64,000 nucleotides of DNA from NCBI GenBank assembly GCA_031401235.1, contig JANNRJ010000004.1, forward strand, positions 4,008 to 68,007, written 5' to 3'. The DNA comes from UBA3006 sp031401235. Its GTDB lineage: Bacteria > Actinomycetota > Acidimicrobiia > Acidimicrobiales > Ilumatobacteraceae. Below are positions 41,841-49,947 of this stretch, one piece after another (position 1 is the first letter of the stretch; the number at the start of each line of letters is the position of its first letter). A model generated the notes under the pieces. The model was given only the letters and a program-made list of their open reading frames with translations. It did no database searches and was not told the origin of the DNA. A program made the translations under genes and the position numbers.

Positions 41841-43282
41841 GCAAGTTTCTCGACAAAACTCTCGAGTTGGCGCAAATTGCGACACTCATATACACCGTCG
41901 GTAAATGCACCGTATTCACCAACTATGGAATCACCGGTATCCCAATAGGAACGAGGTTCGGGATTCAACCAATACACATGTCTGGCCCGTTTTTTCATTT
42001 CCTTGACAACCCAAGATTGTGGAGCATGGTAATTATTCCGCGCATCGCCTAATAGCAACACTGTCGTTTTGGACGAAATGTCTTTGCCGTAGCGCTCCCA
42101 AAACACATCGAAAGCGTGGCCATAATCGCTATGACCATCGACCCATACCACGTCTGCTTCTGTATTAACCCGGTGAATTGCTTCAGCTATATCTTCGGTG
42201 GCTTTAAAATACGAAGTTACTTCGTCGACACCATCGATAAAAACAAACGACCTCACTTTGGAAAACTGCCCTTGAATGGCGTAAACGAGCATCAGCGTAA
42301 ACCGGGCAAAGGCGGCCACACTGCCAGAAATATCGGCGACAACCATGAGTTCTGGTTTTGCCGGTCGTGGGTACCTGAATTTTGGATCGGCAGGTACACC
42401 GCCATAACCCATGGAGTGTCGAATCGTGTTGCGAAAATCGAGCGGTCCTTTTCTTCCATGGCGGCGCTTGCGAGTCAAACGCGCGGCCAATTTGCGAGTT
42501 AATGGATACAACGCTTTTTTCAAACTCTGCATCTCTTCACGGCTGGCGTGCATGAATTCGACGTCTTCCGGCAAAGGTTTACGAAGTGTCTTGGCCATTG
42601 CTTCAGCGCCACGATCCGCGACGAGCCTGCGACGAATTTCCGCTTCTACTTCTTGTTTGAATTTTTCGATTCTGGACTGGTACTCATCCTTTTCCAAACG
42701 CTCTTCAAGTTTGGTGAGTTCCTGTTGAGCAAGATCGCGATTTGCTTGCAAAAGTTTTTCTAGCATGTTGTCAAGATCAAGATTGCGCAACGTTCGGTAC
42801 AGGTAGTAAGTGCCACCAACAGGACGACCAGGCTCCATACCGGCAAATCGCTGCACGGATTGTCGGGCAAGAGCCCGCATCATGGCTTGATCGCCATTCA
42901 TCAACGCTTTCATCAACATCGCTGCAATTTCTTCGGGTGTCAGCGAATCCATGCCTCCTCCGGCAGAACCCTTGCCTTCACCCTGGCGTTGTTGCTCTTG
43001 TGCTTGACGCCAAAGATCTTCTTCCGTGGCATTGGGATCATCCGAGATGTTGTACTCAGGGCCGCGCAACGAAAAATACACCTCAAAAATGGTTTCAAAG
43101 GCTCGCCAATGCGAATTACTCTTCACCAAAGTCGCACCAAGCGCGTATTTGAAGGCCTGCCGATCCTCGATCGGAATTTCTTTGACAGCCTCCATCGCAT
43201 CCAAATTCTCGGTGAGACTTACCGGCAATCCGGCGTTGCGCAACTCAACGATAAAACCCGACAGCAAGTCGAGTACGGCCAT
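41837..43282 (-). CDS. VWA-domain protein of the CoxE/MoxR-partner type
   Basis: 481 residues. The N-terminal half is helical and charged, with GKGSAGGGMDSLTPEE and a long coiled coil (about 165-230). The C-terminal VWA domain (about 300-470) has an intact metal-ion-dependent adhesion site: VVADISGSV (DxSxS), a later Thr region and WVDGHSDYGHAF. Such VWA proteins pair with MoxR AAA ATPases and are thought to remodel or insert metals into target enzymes. Here the ATPase gene is 9 bases upstream and the histidine phosphatase gene overlaps downstream. Target unknown. Confidence 0.92.
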   Translation of the reverse strand: MAVLDLLSGFIVELRNAGLPVSLTENLDAMEAVKEIPIEDRQAFKYALGATLVKSNSHWRAFETIFEVYFSLRGPEYNISDDPNATEEDLWRQAQEQQRQGEGKGSAGGGMDSLTPEEIAAMLMKALMNGDQAMMRALARQSVQRFAGMEPGRPVGGTYYLYRTLRNLDLDNMLEKLLQANRDLAQQELTKLEERLEKDEYQSRIEKFKQEVEAEIRRRLVADRGAEAMAKTLRKPLPEDVEFMHASREEMQSLKKALYPLTRKLAARLTRKRRHGRKGPLDFRNTIRHSMGYGGVPADPKFRYPRPAKPELMVVADISGSVAAFARFTLMLVYAIQGQFSKVRSFVFIDGVDEVTSYFKATEDIAEAIHRVNTEADVVWVDGHSDYGHAFDVFWERYGKDISSKTTVLLLGDARNNYHAPQSWVVKEMKKRARHVYWLNPEPRSYWDTGDSIVGEYGAFTDGVYECRNLRQLESFVEKLA

Positions 43283-43291
43283 GGCGTTAGC

Positions 43292-44158
43292 TCACTTGTC
43301 GACCGACAATTCCTTGGCCGCTTTGGCAATGTCGGTCTGGTACTTGAGCAGTACGTGGAGGGTGTCTTTTGCTTCCTGGGCGTCAATATGTTCGATTCCT
43401 AACAACATGAGTGTTCGTGCCCAGTCCAGTGTTTCACTCACCGATGGGGCCTTTTTCAAATCCAGCTGTCGGATGCTACGGACAATGCGAGCGATTTGAT
43501 CAGCAAGATTTTGGGAAATATCAGGAACCTTGGTCAAGACAATTTCCTTTTCCCGTTCCAAATCCGGGTAGTCGACATGCAGATACAAACAGCGCCGCTT
43601 TAATGCTTCGGACAATTCGCGAGTGTTGTTGGACGTTAGAAACACCATCGGAATTTGCTTGGCGACGATCGTGCCAAGTTCAGGAATTGACACCTGATAT
43701 TCGGAGAGTACTTCGAGCAACAAGGCCTCGGTTTCAACTTCGACACGGTCGACCTCGTCGATCAAAAGGACAACCGGTTCCGTGCTGCTTATCGCTTCCA
43801 ACAATGGTCGTGTGAGCAAAAACTCTTCACTGAAAATGTCATCGTGAACATCTGACCAAGCGTCACTATTCTTATCTGCTTGAATACGAAGAAGTTGCTT
43901 CTTGTAATTCCACTCATATAGTGCTTTCGATTCATCAAGACCCTCATAGCACTGCAAGCGAATCAGGCGGGAGCCTGTTAGTTCGGCGACACTCTTGGCC
44001 AGCTGGGTTTTTCCCGTTCCCGCCGGACCTTCAATGAGCACCGGCTTGCCCAATCTCTGGGCGAGAAACACGACGCCAGCAATTCCCTCATCGGCTAGAT
44101 AATTGACTGCCTTTAGGCCATCGCGAACAGTTTGCACAGACTCGAAGCGTGTTCCCAT
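43292..44158 (-). CDS. MoxR-family AAA+ ATPase
   Basis: 288 residues from ATG 44158, where homology begins (GTRFESVQTVRDGLKAVNYL). Walker A GPAGTGKTQLAKS (near 43-55), Walker B VLLIDEVDRVE and sensor 1 VFLTSNNTRELSEALKRRC are intact, and the C-terminal helical lid follows. MoxR ATPases act as chaperones for assembly of protein complexes with a VWA partner, which is the next gene. TAGAGT lies 7 bases before the ATG without a Shine-Dalgarno, so the unit probably starts with a leaderless message; it diverges from murJ. Confidence 0.93.
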   Translation of the reverse strand: MGTRFESVQTVRDGLKAVNYLADEGIAGVVFLAQRLGKPVLIEGPAGTGKTQLAKSVAELTGSRLIRLQCYEGLDESKALYEWNYKKQLLRIQADKNSDAWSDVHDDIFSEEFLLTRPLLEAISSTEPVVLLIDEVDRVEVETEALLLEVLSEYQVSIPELGTIVAKQIPMVFLTSNNTRELSEALKRRCLYLHVDYPDLEREKEIVLTKVPDISQNLADQIARIVRSIRQLDLKKAPSVSETLDWARTLMLLGIEHIDAQEAKDTLHVLLKYQTDIAKAAKELSVDK

Positions 44159-44165
44159 CGGTGCA

Positions 44166-44171
44166 ACTCTA
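44166..44171 (-). promoter_or_regulatory. Candidate -10 element of the MoxR operon (leaderless)
   Basis: TAGAGT (minus strand) ends 7 bases before ATG 44158; no Shine-Dalgarno. Confidence 0.45.
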
Positions 44172-44186
44172 GCGTTTGATGTGGCA

Positions 44187-44215
44187 TTGATATCTACTGA
44201 ACAGCGTACGATAGT
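44187..44215 (+). promoter_or_regulatory. Candidate promoter of murJ
   Basis: TTGATA (44187-44192) lies 17 bases before GATAGT (44210-44215); a TACGAT hexamer also sits at 44207-44212. Either would start transcription within a few bases of ATG 44217 or ATG 44223, so murJ is probably leaderless or nearly so. Confidence 0.45.
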
Positions 44216-44216
44216 G

Positions 44217-45824
44217 ATGAACATGACCGAGTCCCGTTCATCACTACAACCTGAGTCCGGCTTGATGCGATCCAACTTCACTGTTGCAACTGGAACTGCA
44301 ATGTCGCGTTTGACGGGACTTATTCGCATTGTCATTTTCGGCATAGTGATTGGCCAAACTGCTCTCGCCGACGCGTTCGACGCGGCCAATAACGCACCGA
44401 ATGCGGTGTACGAACTGCTCATCGGTGGAGTACTTTCAGCGAGTCTCGTACCACTATTTATTCGATATCTGGAAGACGAAGATTATGAAGCGAGTGAATC
44501 GATAATCAGCGTCACGCTGGTAATTCTCGTGCTCTGCACGGCAATCGCAATGTTGGCCGCACCGTTCATCTTTCACCTCTTTTCGTTGAATCCGGCCTCA
44601 AATGTTGACCTCGAGCAATTTCGACGCGCCGGAACCTTGCTTGCCCGCATTTTTCTCGTGCAAATCTTTTTCTATGGTGCAAGCGCACTTGCAGCCGCCG
44701 TACTTAATGCTCGTCGAAGGTTTTTTGCGGCCGCATGGTCGCCCGTATTGGCCAACTGCGTGACCATTGGATTTCTTCTTCTTATTCCGCTAACAACTAC
44801 CGATTCTCCACCATCACTCCTCGATGTACTAAATCGCACTGCATTTAAGTGGTTCCTGGGACTTAGTTCAACATTGGGTGTGGTGGCCATGACGGTGTTG
44901 ATGGTTGTAGCCGTGCGTCGTAGCGGAGTTGTATTTCGTTTCAGGCCTCGCTTTAGGCACCCTGCGGTTCGCCGACTCTTCACATTGTCGTTGTGGACAT
45001 TTGGTTATGTGGCCGCCAATCAAGTTGCTCTTATTGTGATCAAGAACCTCGCATCTCCAGGAAGCGGAAATGTCGACGCCTACTCCAAGGCAATGATTCT
45101 TCTGCAACTTCCGCACGGATTGCTGGCGGTATCCATTGCCACTACATTCATCCCCGATCTGGCACGTTTCGCTGCCAGAAACGATTCGAATGGGTTTTCC
45201 GAGCGGATGACCCGCGGAATTCGACTGACCGCATTGCTTACATTTCCGGCCGCAGTTGGCCTCCTGGTGTTGAGCCGACCAATCATTGGGCTTGTCCTTC
45301 AGCACGGTAATTTCACTGCGGCGGCCGGCATCAACACTGGCCGTGCACTTACCGGGTTGTCGCTTGGCCTGATCGGATTTTCGCTTTATCTTTTTGTTCT
45401 TCGGGGCTTCTACGCTCACCACGACACCCGAACACCATTCCTTATCAATCTTGGTGAGAATGCTCTAAATATTGTCTTTGCTTTCGCACTGGTCGGGCGA
45501 TACGGAGTTCTTGGTTTGGGATTGGCGTTTTCATTGGCTTATATCGTTTCGGCAGTACTTGCCATCTTTGTATTGCGTCGAAAGGTCCCAACATTTGCGC
45601 CCTTTGACGTGCTTGGTTCGCTGTGGAGTATCGGCCTTGCCTCGGGATTGATGGCGGCCATAGTGGCGATAACAACTCGCTTCATTGGGGCAAACTCAGG
45701 AATAGGCGCACTTAGCCGAGTGACCGTCGGAATCGTTATTGGATGTCTCAGCTATTGGCTGCTTCTCAAATTATTCAAAGTTGGCGAAATTCAAGCGACG
45801 AGCACGACCAGATCGTCGCGGTGA
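44217..45824 (+). CDS. murJ: Lipid II flippase MurJ (MviN family)
   Basis: Polytopic membrane protein of the MOP superfamily that flips lipid II. 535 residues and about 14 helices from ATG 44217 (44223 is equally possible). Conserved segments: ATGTAMSRLTGLIRIV, ADAFDAANNAPN, YELLIGGVLSASLVPLF, and the later YSKAMILLQLPHGLLAVSI region with the basic residues of the transport pathway. Actinobacterial MurJ proteins often carry C-terminal pseudokinase extensions; none is present. The 3' end overlaps proB convergently by 34 bases. Confidence 0.94.
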   Translation: MNMTESRSSLQPESGLMRSNFTVATGTAMSRLTGLIRIVIFGIVIGQTALADAFDAANNAPNAVYELLIGGVLSASLVPLFIRYLEDEDYEASESIISVTLVILVLCTAIAMLAAPFIFHLFSLNPASNVDLEQFRRAGTLLARIFLVQIFFYGASALAAAVLNARRRFFAAAWSPVLANCVTIGFLLLIPLTTTDSPPSLLDVLNRTAFKWFLGLSSTLGVVAMTVLMVVAVRRSGVVFRFRPRFRHPAVRRLFTLSLWTFGYVAANQVALIVIKNLASPGSGNVDAYSKAMILLQLPHGLLAVSIATTFIPDLARFAARNDSNGFSERMTRGIRLTALLTFPAAVGLLVLSRPIIGLVLQHGNFTAAAGINTGRALTGLSLGLIGFSLYLFVLRGFYAHHDTRTPFLINLGENALNIVFAFALVGRYGVLGLGLAFSLAYIVSAVLAIFVLRRKVPTFAPFDVLGSLWSIGLASGLMAAIVAITTRFIGANSGIGALSRVTVGIVIGCLSYWLLLKLFKVGEIQATSTTRSSR

Positions 45825-46882
45825 ACAATTTCATGAGGCACACCTTCGGGTAGCTCCCCACTTTGCCGACCAGCCGCAGCACTGGCTTGGACAGCATCCA
45901 CGCTGACCATTCCTCGGCCAAACACCAAACCGTCAAGGCCTGATATTTCGACCGTATCTCCCTCGACAAAATCGCCATGAACTTCAATCACGCCGGCATG
46001 CAACAATGAAGTATTACGTTCGACCAAAGCAGATTTGGCACCTGCATCCACGACGATGACACCAGCACTGTGGGCGGCGAAGGCGATCCATAATTTACGT
46101 GCCGATAAATGTCGATCATGGGGAAGGAATTGTGTTCCGGCGCCTTTCACTTGCGAAAGTGATTGAGCGAGAACATCGTCTCGCTGGGCATCGGCAATTA
46201 CTGTTCGCACACCCGACCAGGATGCAATTCGCGCCGCGGCCAATTTGGAGGCCATTCCGCCGCTGCCCCGTGCCGTCATAGTGGTGCTTGCATTTACCGA
46301 AAGCAGAGGATCGTCGGCATTGACTTGGTCGATGAAGGTCGCATCCGGATGCACATTTGGATCGGATGAGTACAACCCAGCAATATCGGTGAGAAGAATG
46401 AGGACATCTGCGGCAACACTGTGCGCGACAAGTGCAGCGATACGGTCGTTATCGCCGTATCTGATTTCGTCACTGGCGATCGCATCATTTTCATTGATTA
46501 CTGGAACACAACCGAGTTCGAGTAATCGACACAATGTGTCACGGGCATGCAAATACTGGTGACGATCAATAAAGTCGTTGGGCACGAGCAGAACCTGGGC
46601 ACCGACGATTCCATGAAGTTGAAGTTGCTGATTGTATTCCTGCATCAGGCGGCTCTGCCCCACGGCGGCCAAGGCTTGCAGCGTGAGTGTATCGCTAGGT
46701 CGTCTAGTTAACCCGAGTGCTGCAACTCCGCCGGCGACTGCCCCCGAACTGACCACAAGAACTTCGTTTCCGTCCTTGCGCAATTGAGCCACTTGTTGAC
46801 ACAAATTAGCAATCACTGAACGCTGAATACTTCCGCCTTCGTCAGTAACTGACGAGGTGCCGATTTTCACAACGATGCGCAT
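45791..46882 (-). CDS. proB: Glutamate 5-kinase
   Basis: First enzyme of proline synthesis. 363 residues: amino-acid-kinase domain (1 to about 255) with VVKIGTSSVTDEGG, VSSGAVAGGV, INENDAIASDEIRYGDND (shortened to the acidic active-site strand) and GGMASKLAAARIA; then a PUA domain (about 275-360) containing GDTVEISGLDGLVFGRG. It starts 2 bases after obgE, the usual actinobacterial order, but proA does not follow; murJ is convergent instead, so proA must lie elsewhere. Confidence 0.96.
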   Translation of the reverse strand: MRIVVKIGTSSVTDEGGSIQRSVIANLCQQVAQLRKDGNEVLVVSSGAVAGGVAALGLTRRPSDTLTLQALAAVGQSRLMQEYNQQLQLHGIVGAQVLLVPNDFIDRHQYLHARDTLCRLLELGCVPVINENDAIASDEIRYGDNDRIAALVAHSVAADVLILLTDIAGLYSSDPNVHPDATFIDQVNADDPLLSVNASTTMTARGSGGMASKLAAARIASWSGVRTVIADAQRDDVLAQSLSQVKGAGTQFLPHDRHLSARKLWIAFAAHSAGVIVVDAGAKSALVERNTSLLHAGVIEVHGDFVEGDTVEISGLDGLVFGRGMVSVDAVQASAAAGRQSGELPEGVPHEIVHRDDLVVLVA

Positions 46883-46884
46883 GA

Positions 46885-48135
46885 TTACTGCTCCGGCACA
46901 TAGTCGAAACTGAACTCACCAATCCACACCACGGCGCCGTCCCCGGCTCCGGCTCGAACGAGCAATCGAGGAACACCAAGGTTCTTCAATCGCTCATCGA
47001 TGTAGTTAAGTGCGTCAGGTGTGTGAACATCGTTTAGAGCAACTGCCCGCTCGACGGCACGACCTTTCAAACGAAACTCATTGTCGGCAATTCGCTCCAC
47101 ATGAGTTCCTTCGGGTTCTGGTCGAATGATGACCGGAGGTTGCTGGGGAGGTTCGCTGACACGCGCATGTTTCACCAAATCAGCCAATTTCCCAAGCACC
47201 GGCCGCACTCCATCGCCGGTAACGGCCGAAATTCGATCCCCTGACCAATCCGAAATCGATTGTGAATCCGCTGCATCCAGTTTTGTACCGACGACTAGTC
47301 GTGGACGGTCAAGCAATTCCGGTTTATAGGCCTGCAATTCGTGTAACAAAATCTCGAGTTGTCGTGTCGCCGACATACCATCCATCGGCGCCAAGTCAAG
47401 CAAGATGCACAACACCCGGGCTCGTTCAATGTGTCGCAGAAACTGATGACCTAATCCTTTACCATCACTTGCACCTTCGATGATTCCAGGTATGTCGGCT
47501 AGAATGAATTCAGTTGTGCTATCAAGTCGCACCACGCCGAGATGTGGCTCAAGGGTGGTGAACGGGTAATTGGCGATCTTTGGTTTTGCCGCCGACACCG
47601 CACTTATAAATGTGCTCTTTCCGGAATTTGGAAATCCGACGAGTGCCACATCGGCCATAAGTTTCAATTCCAATTTCAGCCATCGCTCTAAGCCGTGTTC
47701 GCCCTGCTCGGCAAACTTTGGTGCCCGACGGCGATTCGACAAAAATCGGGCGTTTCCTCGTCCGCCCTGTCCACCCGGTGCGCACAGCCACTTCGACCCG
47801 TGAACCGGCAAATCAGCGAGTACTTCGGCCGTGTACATGTCCTTTACCACGGTTCCCTCGGGCACATGAATTTCTAAGTCTTTACCCCGCCGACCATGCA
47901 GATCTTTCCCCATTCCGTGGACCCCATCGCTTGCCCGCCGATGGGGATGATCCCTGAATGCCAATAACGACGCGACGTTGTGGTCGGCCACAAGCCATAC
48001 AGATCCACCGTTGCCGCCATCGCCACCATTGGGACCGCCAAACGCAACTGGACCTTCTCGTCGAAAACTTACGCAGCCGGCTCCACCGTCGCCACCAAGA
48101 ACATTGAGTTGGGCTTCATCAACAAATACGCTCAT
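46885..48135 (-). CDS. obgE: Ribosome-assembly GTPase Obg
   Basis: 416 residues with the three-part Obg layout: glycine-rich Obg fold (1-158; FRREGPVAFGGPNGGDGG), G domain (about 160-330) with GFPNSGKST, DIPGIIEGASDGKGLG and GTKLD, and a C-terminal OCT domain (about 345-415). It functions in 50S maturation and stress control. ATG 48135 lies 11 bases after TATCCT with no Shine-Dalgarno. Normally obgE follows rpmA directly; here the dGTPase gene is inserted in reverse orientation, so obgE needs its own promoter. Confidence 0.97.
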   Translation of the reverse strand: MSVFVDEAQLNVLGGDGGAGCVSFRREGPVAFGGPNGGDGGNGGSVWLVADHNVASLLAFRDHPHRRASDGVHGMGKDLHGRRGKDLEIHVPEGTVVKDMYTAEVLADLPVHGSKWLCAPGGQGGRGNARFLSNRRRAPKFAEQGEHGLERWLKLELKLMADVALVGFPNSGKSTFISAVSAAKPKIANYPFTTLEPHLGVVRLDSTTEFILADIPGIIEGASDGKGLGHQFLRHIERARVLCILLDLAPMDGMSATRQLEILLHELQAYKPELLDRPRLVVGTKLDAADSQSISDWSGDRISAVTGDGVRPVLGKLADLVKHARVSEPPQQPPVIIRPEPEGTHVERIADNEFRLKGRAVERAVALNDVHTPDALNYIDERLKNLGVPRLLVRAGAGDGAVVWIGEFSFDYVPEQ

Positions 48136-48146
48136 AGGGGTTTTTC

Positions 48147-48186
48147 AGGATACTGCCCGCACTGCACATCATGCTCCACGTATCGT
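48147..48186. promoter_or_regulatory. Divergent promoters of obgE and the dGTPase gene
   Basis: TATCCT (minus, 48152-48147) is 11 bases before the obgE ATG, and TATCGT (plus, 48181-48186) is 6 bases before ATG 48193. Neither gene has a Shine-Dalgarno; the region between start codons is 57 bases. Confidence 0.45.
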
Positions 48187-48192
48187 GATGCC

Positions 48193-49320
48193 ATGGGCGA
48201 AGGCCAAATACATTCACGAATTGAATCCTGGGCTGAAACGATGCACGGAAATTTAAGTGATTCTGAGATTCGTCTCGCTCATGTGGACTCATCGGCCGGA
48301 CCCGGCACGACACATCCCGTTGAGCGTCTAGCGCGCGAAGCTTCCGAAGATGCTCACCTATCACCGCTGGCAACTCGATCATTCGGGTCCGGCAATCGTG
48401 CCCTGGCTGAAGCAGCAGATCCATTTCGGACCTGTTTTGAGCGTGACCGCGATCGAATATTGCACGCTGCGGCTTTTCGCCGACTGGCCGGCAAGACCCA
48501 AGTATTTGTCTTTCCCCAAGATCATCAGCGGACTCGACTTACCCATGCCCTCGAAGTGGCCCAAGTTTCCACTGCGTTGTCGCGCGCCCTCGGTCTCAAT
48601 GTTTCACTTACCGAAGCTATTGCCCTTGGCCACGACTGTGGACACGGCCCTGGCGGGCATGCCAGTGAAGACGCACTAAGTCAATTTGTGAAGAACGGAT
48701 TTGATCATGCCGTTTGGGGGGCGGATGTCACACTTTCTTCGCTCAATCTGTGTACCGAAACATTGGACGGAATTCGAAATCATTCCTGGTCGCGACCTGC
48801 GCCGAGTACCCCCGAAGGTGAAGTCGTCTCATGGGCCGACCGAATCGCATACGTGTGTCACGATTTTGAAGATGCGGTAGCCGCTGGCATTGTGTCACCA
48901 GAGCAATTGCCGGTTGATATTAGATCACTATGCGGGATCACTAGAAGTAGTCAATTGCGCGTATTCATCTCAGCAATGATTGCCGCCACCACATCCTCCG
49001 GACTCATCGGGATGACTCCAAGTACCGCCGATGCGTTGGCAATGTTTCGAAAATTCAATTACGAAAATATTTATATGCGTCAAGAATCACGTCAGCAGGC
49101 CACGACCGTGATCAACTTGTTGCGCGCCTTGGTCGAGCATTACATCAAGTATCCACAGTTAATGGGAGATACTGGTGAATCAAAGCCACCGGAACACGAC
49201 ATTGTTCATGATGCTGTCGCCTATGTCGGCGGAATGACAGATCGCTTCGCCTGTCGGCAAGCAGTCGCATTACTTGGCTGGACCCACTCGCAACTTCCTC
49301 AGGGAATCGATACGAACTAA
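48193..49320 (+). CDS. dgt: Deoxyguanosinetriphosphate triphosphohydrolase-like protein (HD domain)
   Basis: HD-domain hydrolase that releases triphosphate from dNTPs, 375 residues from ATG 48193. Motifs: FRRLAGKTQVFVFPQDHQRTRLTHALEVAQ carries the nucleotide-pocket and first His (in parts RLAGKTQVF and RTRLTHALEV); GHDCGHGPGGHASEDAL is the HD pair; WADRIAYVCHDFEDAV the last Asp. In actinobacteria such a gene often precedes dnaG; here it sits inverted between rpmA and obgE. The frame extends to 47980 but that region is the mirror of obgE. Confidence 0.94.
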   Translation: MGEGQIHSRIESWAETMHGNLSDSEIRLAHVDSSAGPGTTHPVERLAREASEDAHLSPLATRSFGSGNRALAEAADPFRTCFERDRDRILHAAAFRRLAGKTQVFVFPQDHQRTRLTHALEVAQVSTALSRALGLNVSLTEAIALGHDCGHGPGGHASEDALSQFVKNGFDHAVWGADVTLSSLNLCTETLDGIRNHSWSRPAPSTPEGEVVSWADRIAYVCHDFEDAVAAGIVSPEQLPVDIRSLCGITRSSQLRVFISAMIAATTSSGLIGMTPSTADALAMFRKFNYENIYMRQESRQQATTVINLLRALVEHYIKYPQLMGDTGESKPPEHDIVHDAVAYVGGMTDRFACRQAVALLGWTHSQLPQGIDTN

Positions 49321-49332
49321 ATTAATGCGTAG

Positions 49333-49587
49333 TTAGAGGGAAGCAACTACATCGACCACTTTGCGGCCACGACGTTCGCCAAATTTTACGTTCCCGGCAG
49401 CCAACGCAAATAGTGTGTCGTCTTTGCCGATACCAACATTGCGTCCGGGATGCACCTTGGTGCCCCGCTGGCGGATCAGGATCGTGCCAGCAGTAATTAG
49501 GGTGCCGTCAAAAACTTTTACTCCTAAACGCTGCGCGTTGGAATCACGGCCGTTACGTGTAGAACCGCCACCCTTTGTCTTTGACAT
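49333..49587 (-). CDS. rpmA: Ribosomal protein L27
   Basis: 84 residues. Starts MSKTKGGGSTRNGRDSNAQ, with GVKVFDGTLITAGTILIRQRG and TKVHPGRNVGIGKDDTLFA; these are standard bL27 blocks. The N-terminus has a short form without a cleavable Firmicutes-type leader. It follows rplU by 3 bases; its 3' end meets the convergent dGTPase gene 12 bases away, and no hairpin terminator is visible between them. Confidence 0.98.
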   Translation of the reverse strand: MSKTKGGGSTRNGRDSNAQRLGVKVFDGTLITAGTILIRQRGTKVHPGRNVGIGKDDTLFALAAGNVKFGERRGRKVVDVVASL

Positions 49588-49590
49588 AAA

Positions 49591-49902
49591 TTAGCCTTTC
49601 GCAATCTCGGTGATTTCAATCACCGAATACTTCTGACGATGACCAAAACGGCGACGCTGATTGGTTTTATTCTTGTAGGTAAAGCCATCAATCTTTGGTC
49701 CGGCCGCTTTGCCAATTACCTTGGCAGTGACCAAAGCCTTGGACAGCTGATCTGGAGTTGAGAGGACGCTCGATCCGTCGACAACTAATACCGGGGTAAA
49801 ACGAACCTCGGCACCTTCGGCAATGTCTAGAAGTTCGACCTGGACTTGTTGGCCCATGGACACCTTCTCTTGCTTGCCACCTGTTGCAATCACTGCGTAC
49901 AT
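49591..49902 (-). CDS. rplU: Ribosomal protein L21
   Basis: 103 residues from ATG 49902, giving the standard bL21 start MYAVIATGGKQEKVSMGQ; the frame extends upstream to 49941 but homology does not, and AGGATT lies near the chosen ATG. Later blocks are AKVIGKAAGPKIDGFTYKNK and the RRRFGHRQKYSVIEI end. It sits 45 bases after the ribonuclease E/G gene, the usual actinobacterial rne-rplU-rpmA order. Confidence 0.98.
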   Translation of the reverse strand: MYAVIATGGKQEKVSMGQQVQVELLDIAEGAEVRFTPVLVVDGSSVLSTPDQLSKALVTAKVIGKAAGPKIDGFTYKNKTNQRRRFGHRQKYSVIEITEIAKG

Positions 49903-49947
49903 AACGGTTTCTAATCCTATCGGGTCGTTTTCACGTTGCACTAATAT

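Noticed and set aside
45791..45824. Convergent 34-base overlap of murJ and proB as a frameshift artefact
   Set aside because: Both C-termini keep family-consistent lengths, and other convergent pairs in the window also overlap or nearly touch.
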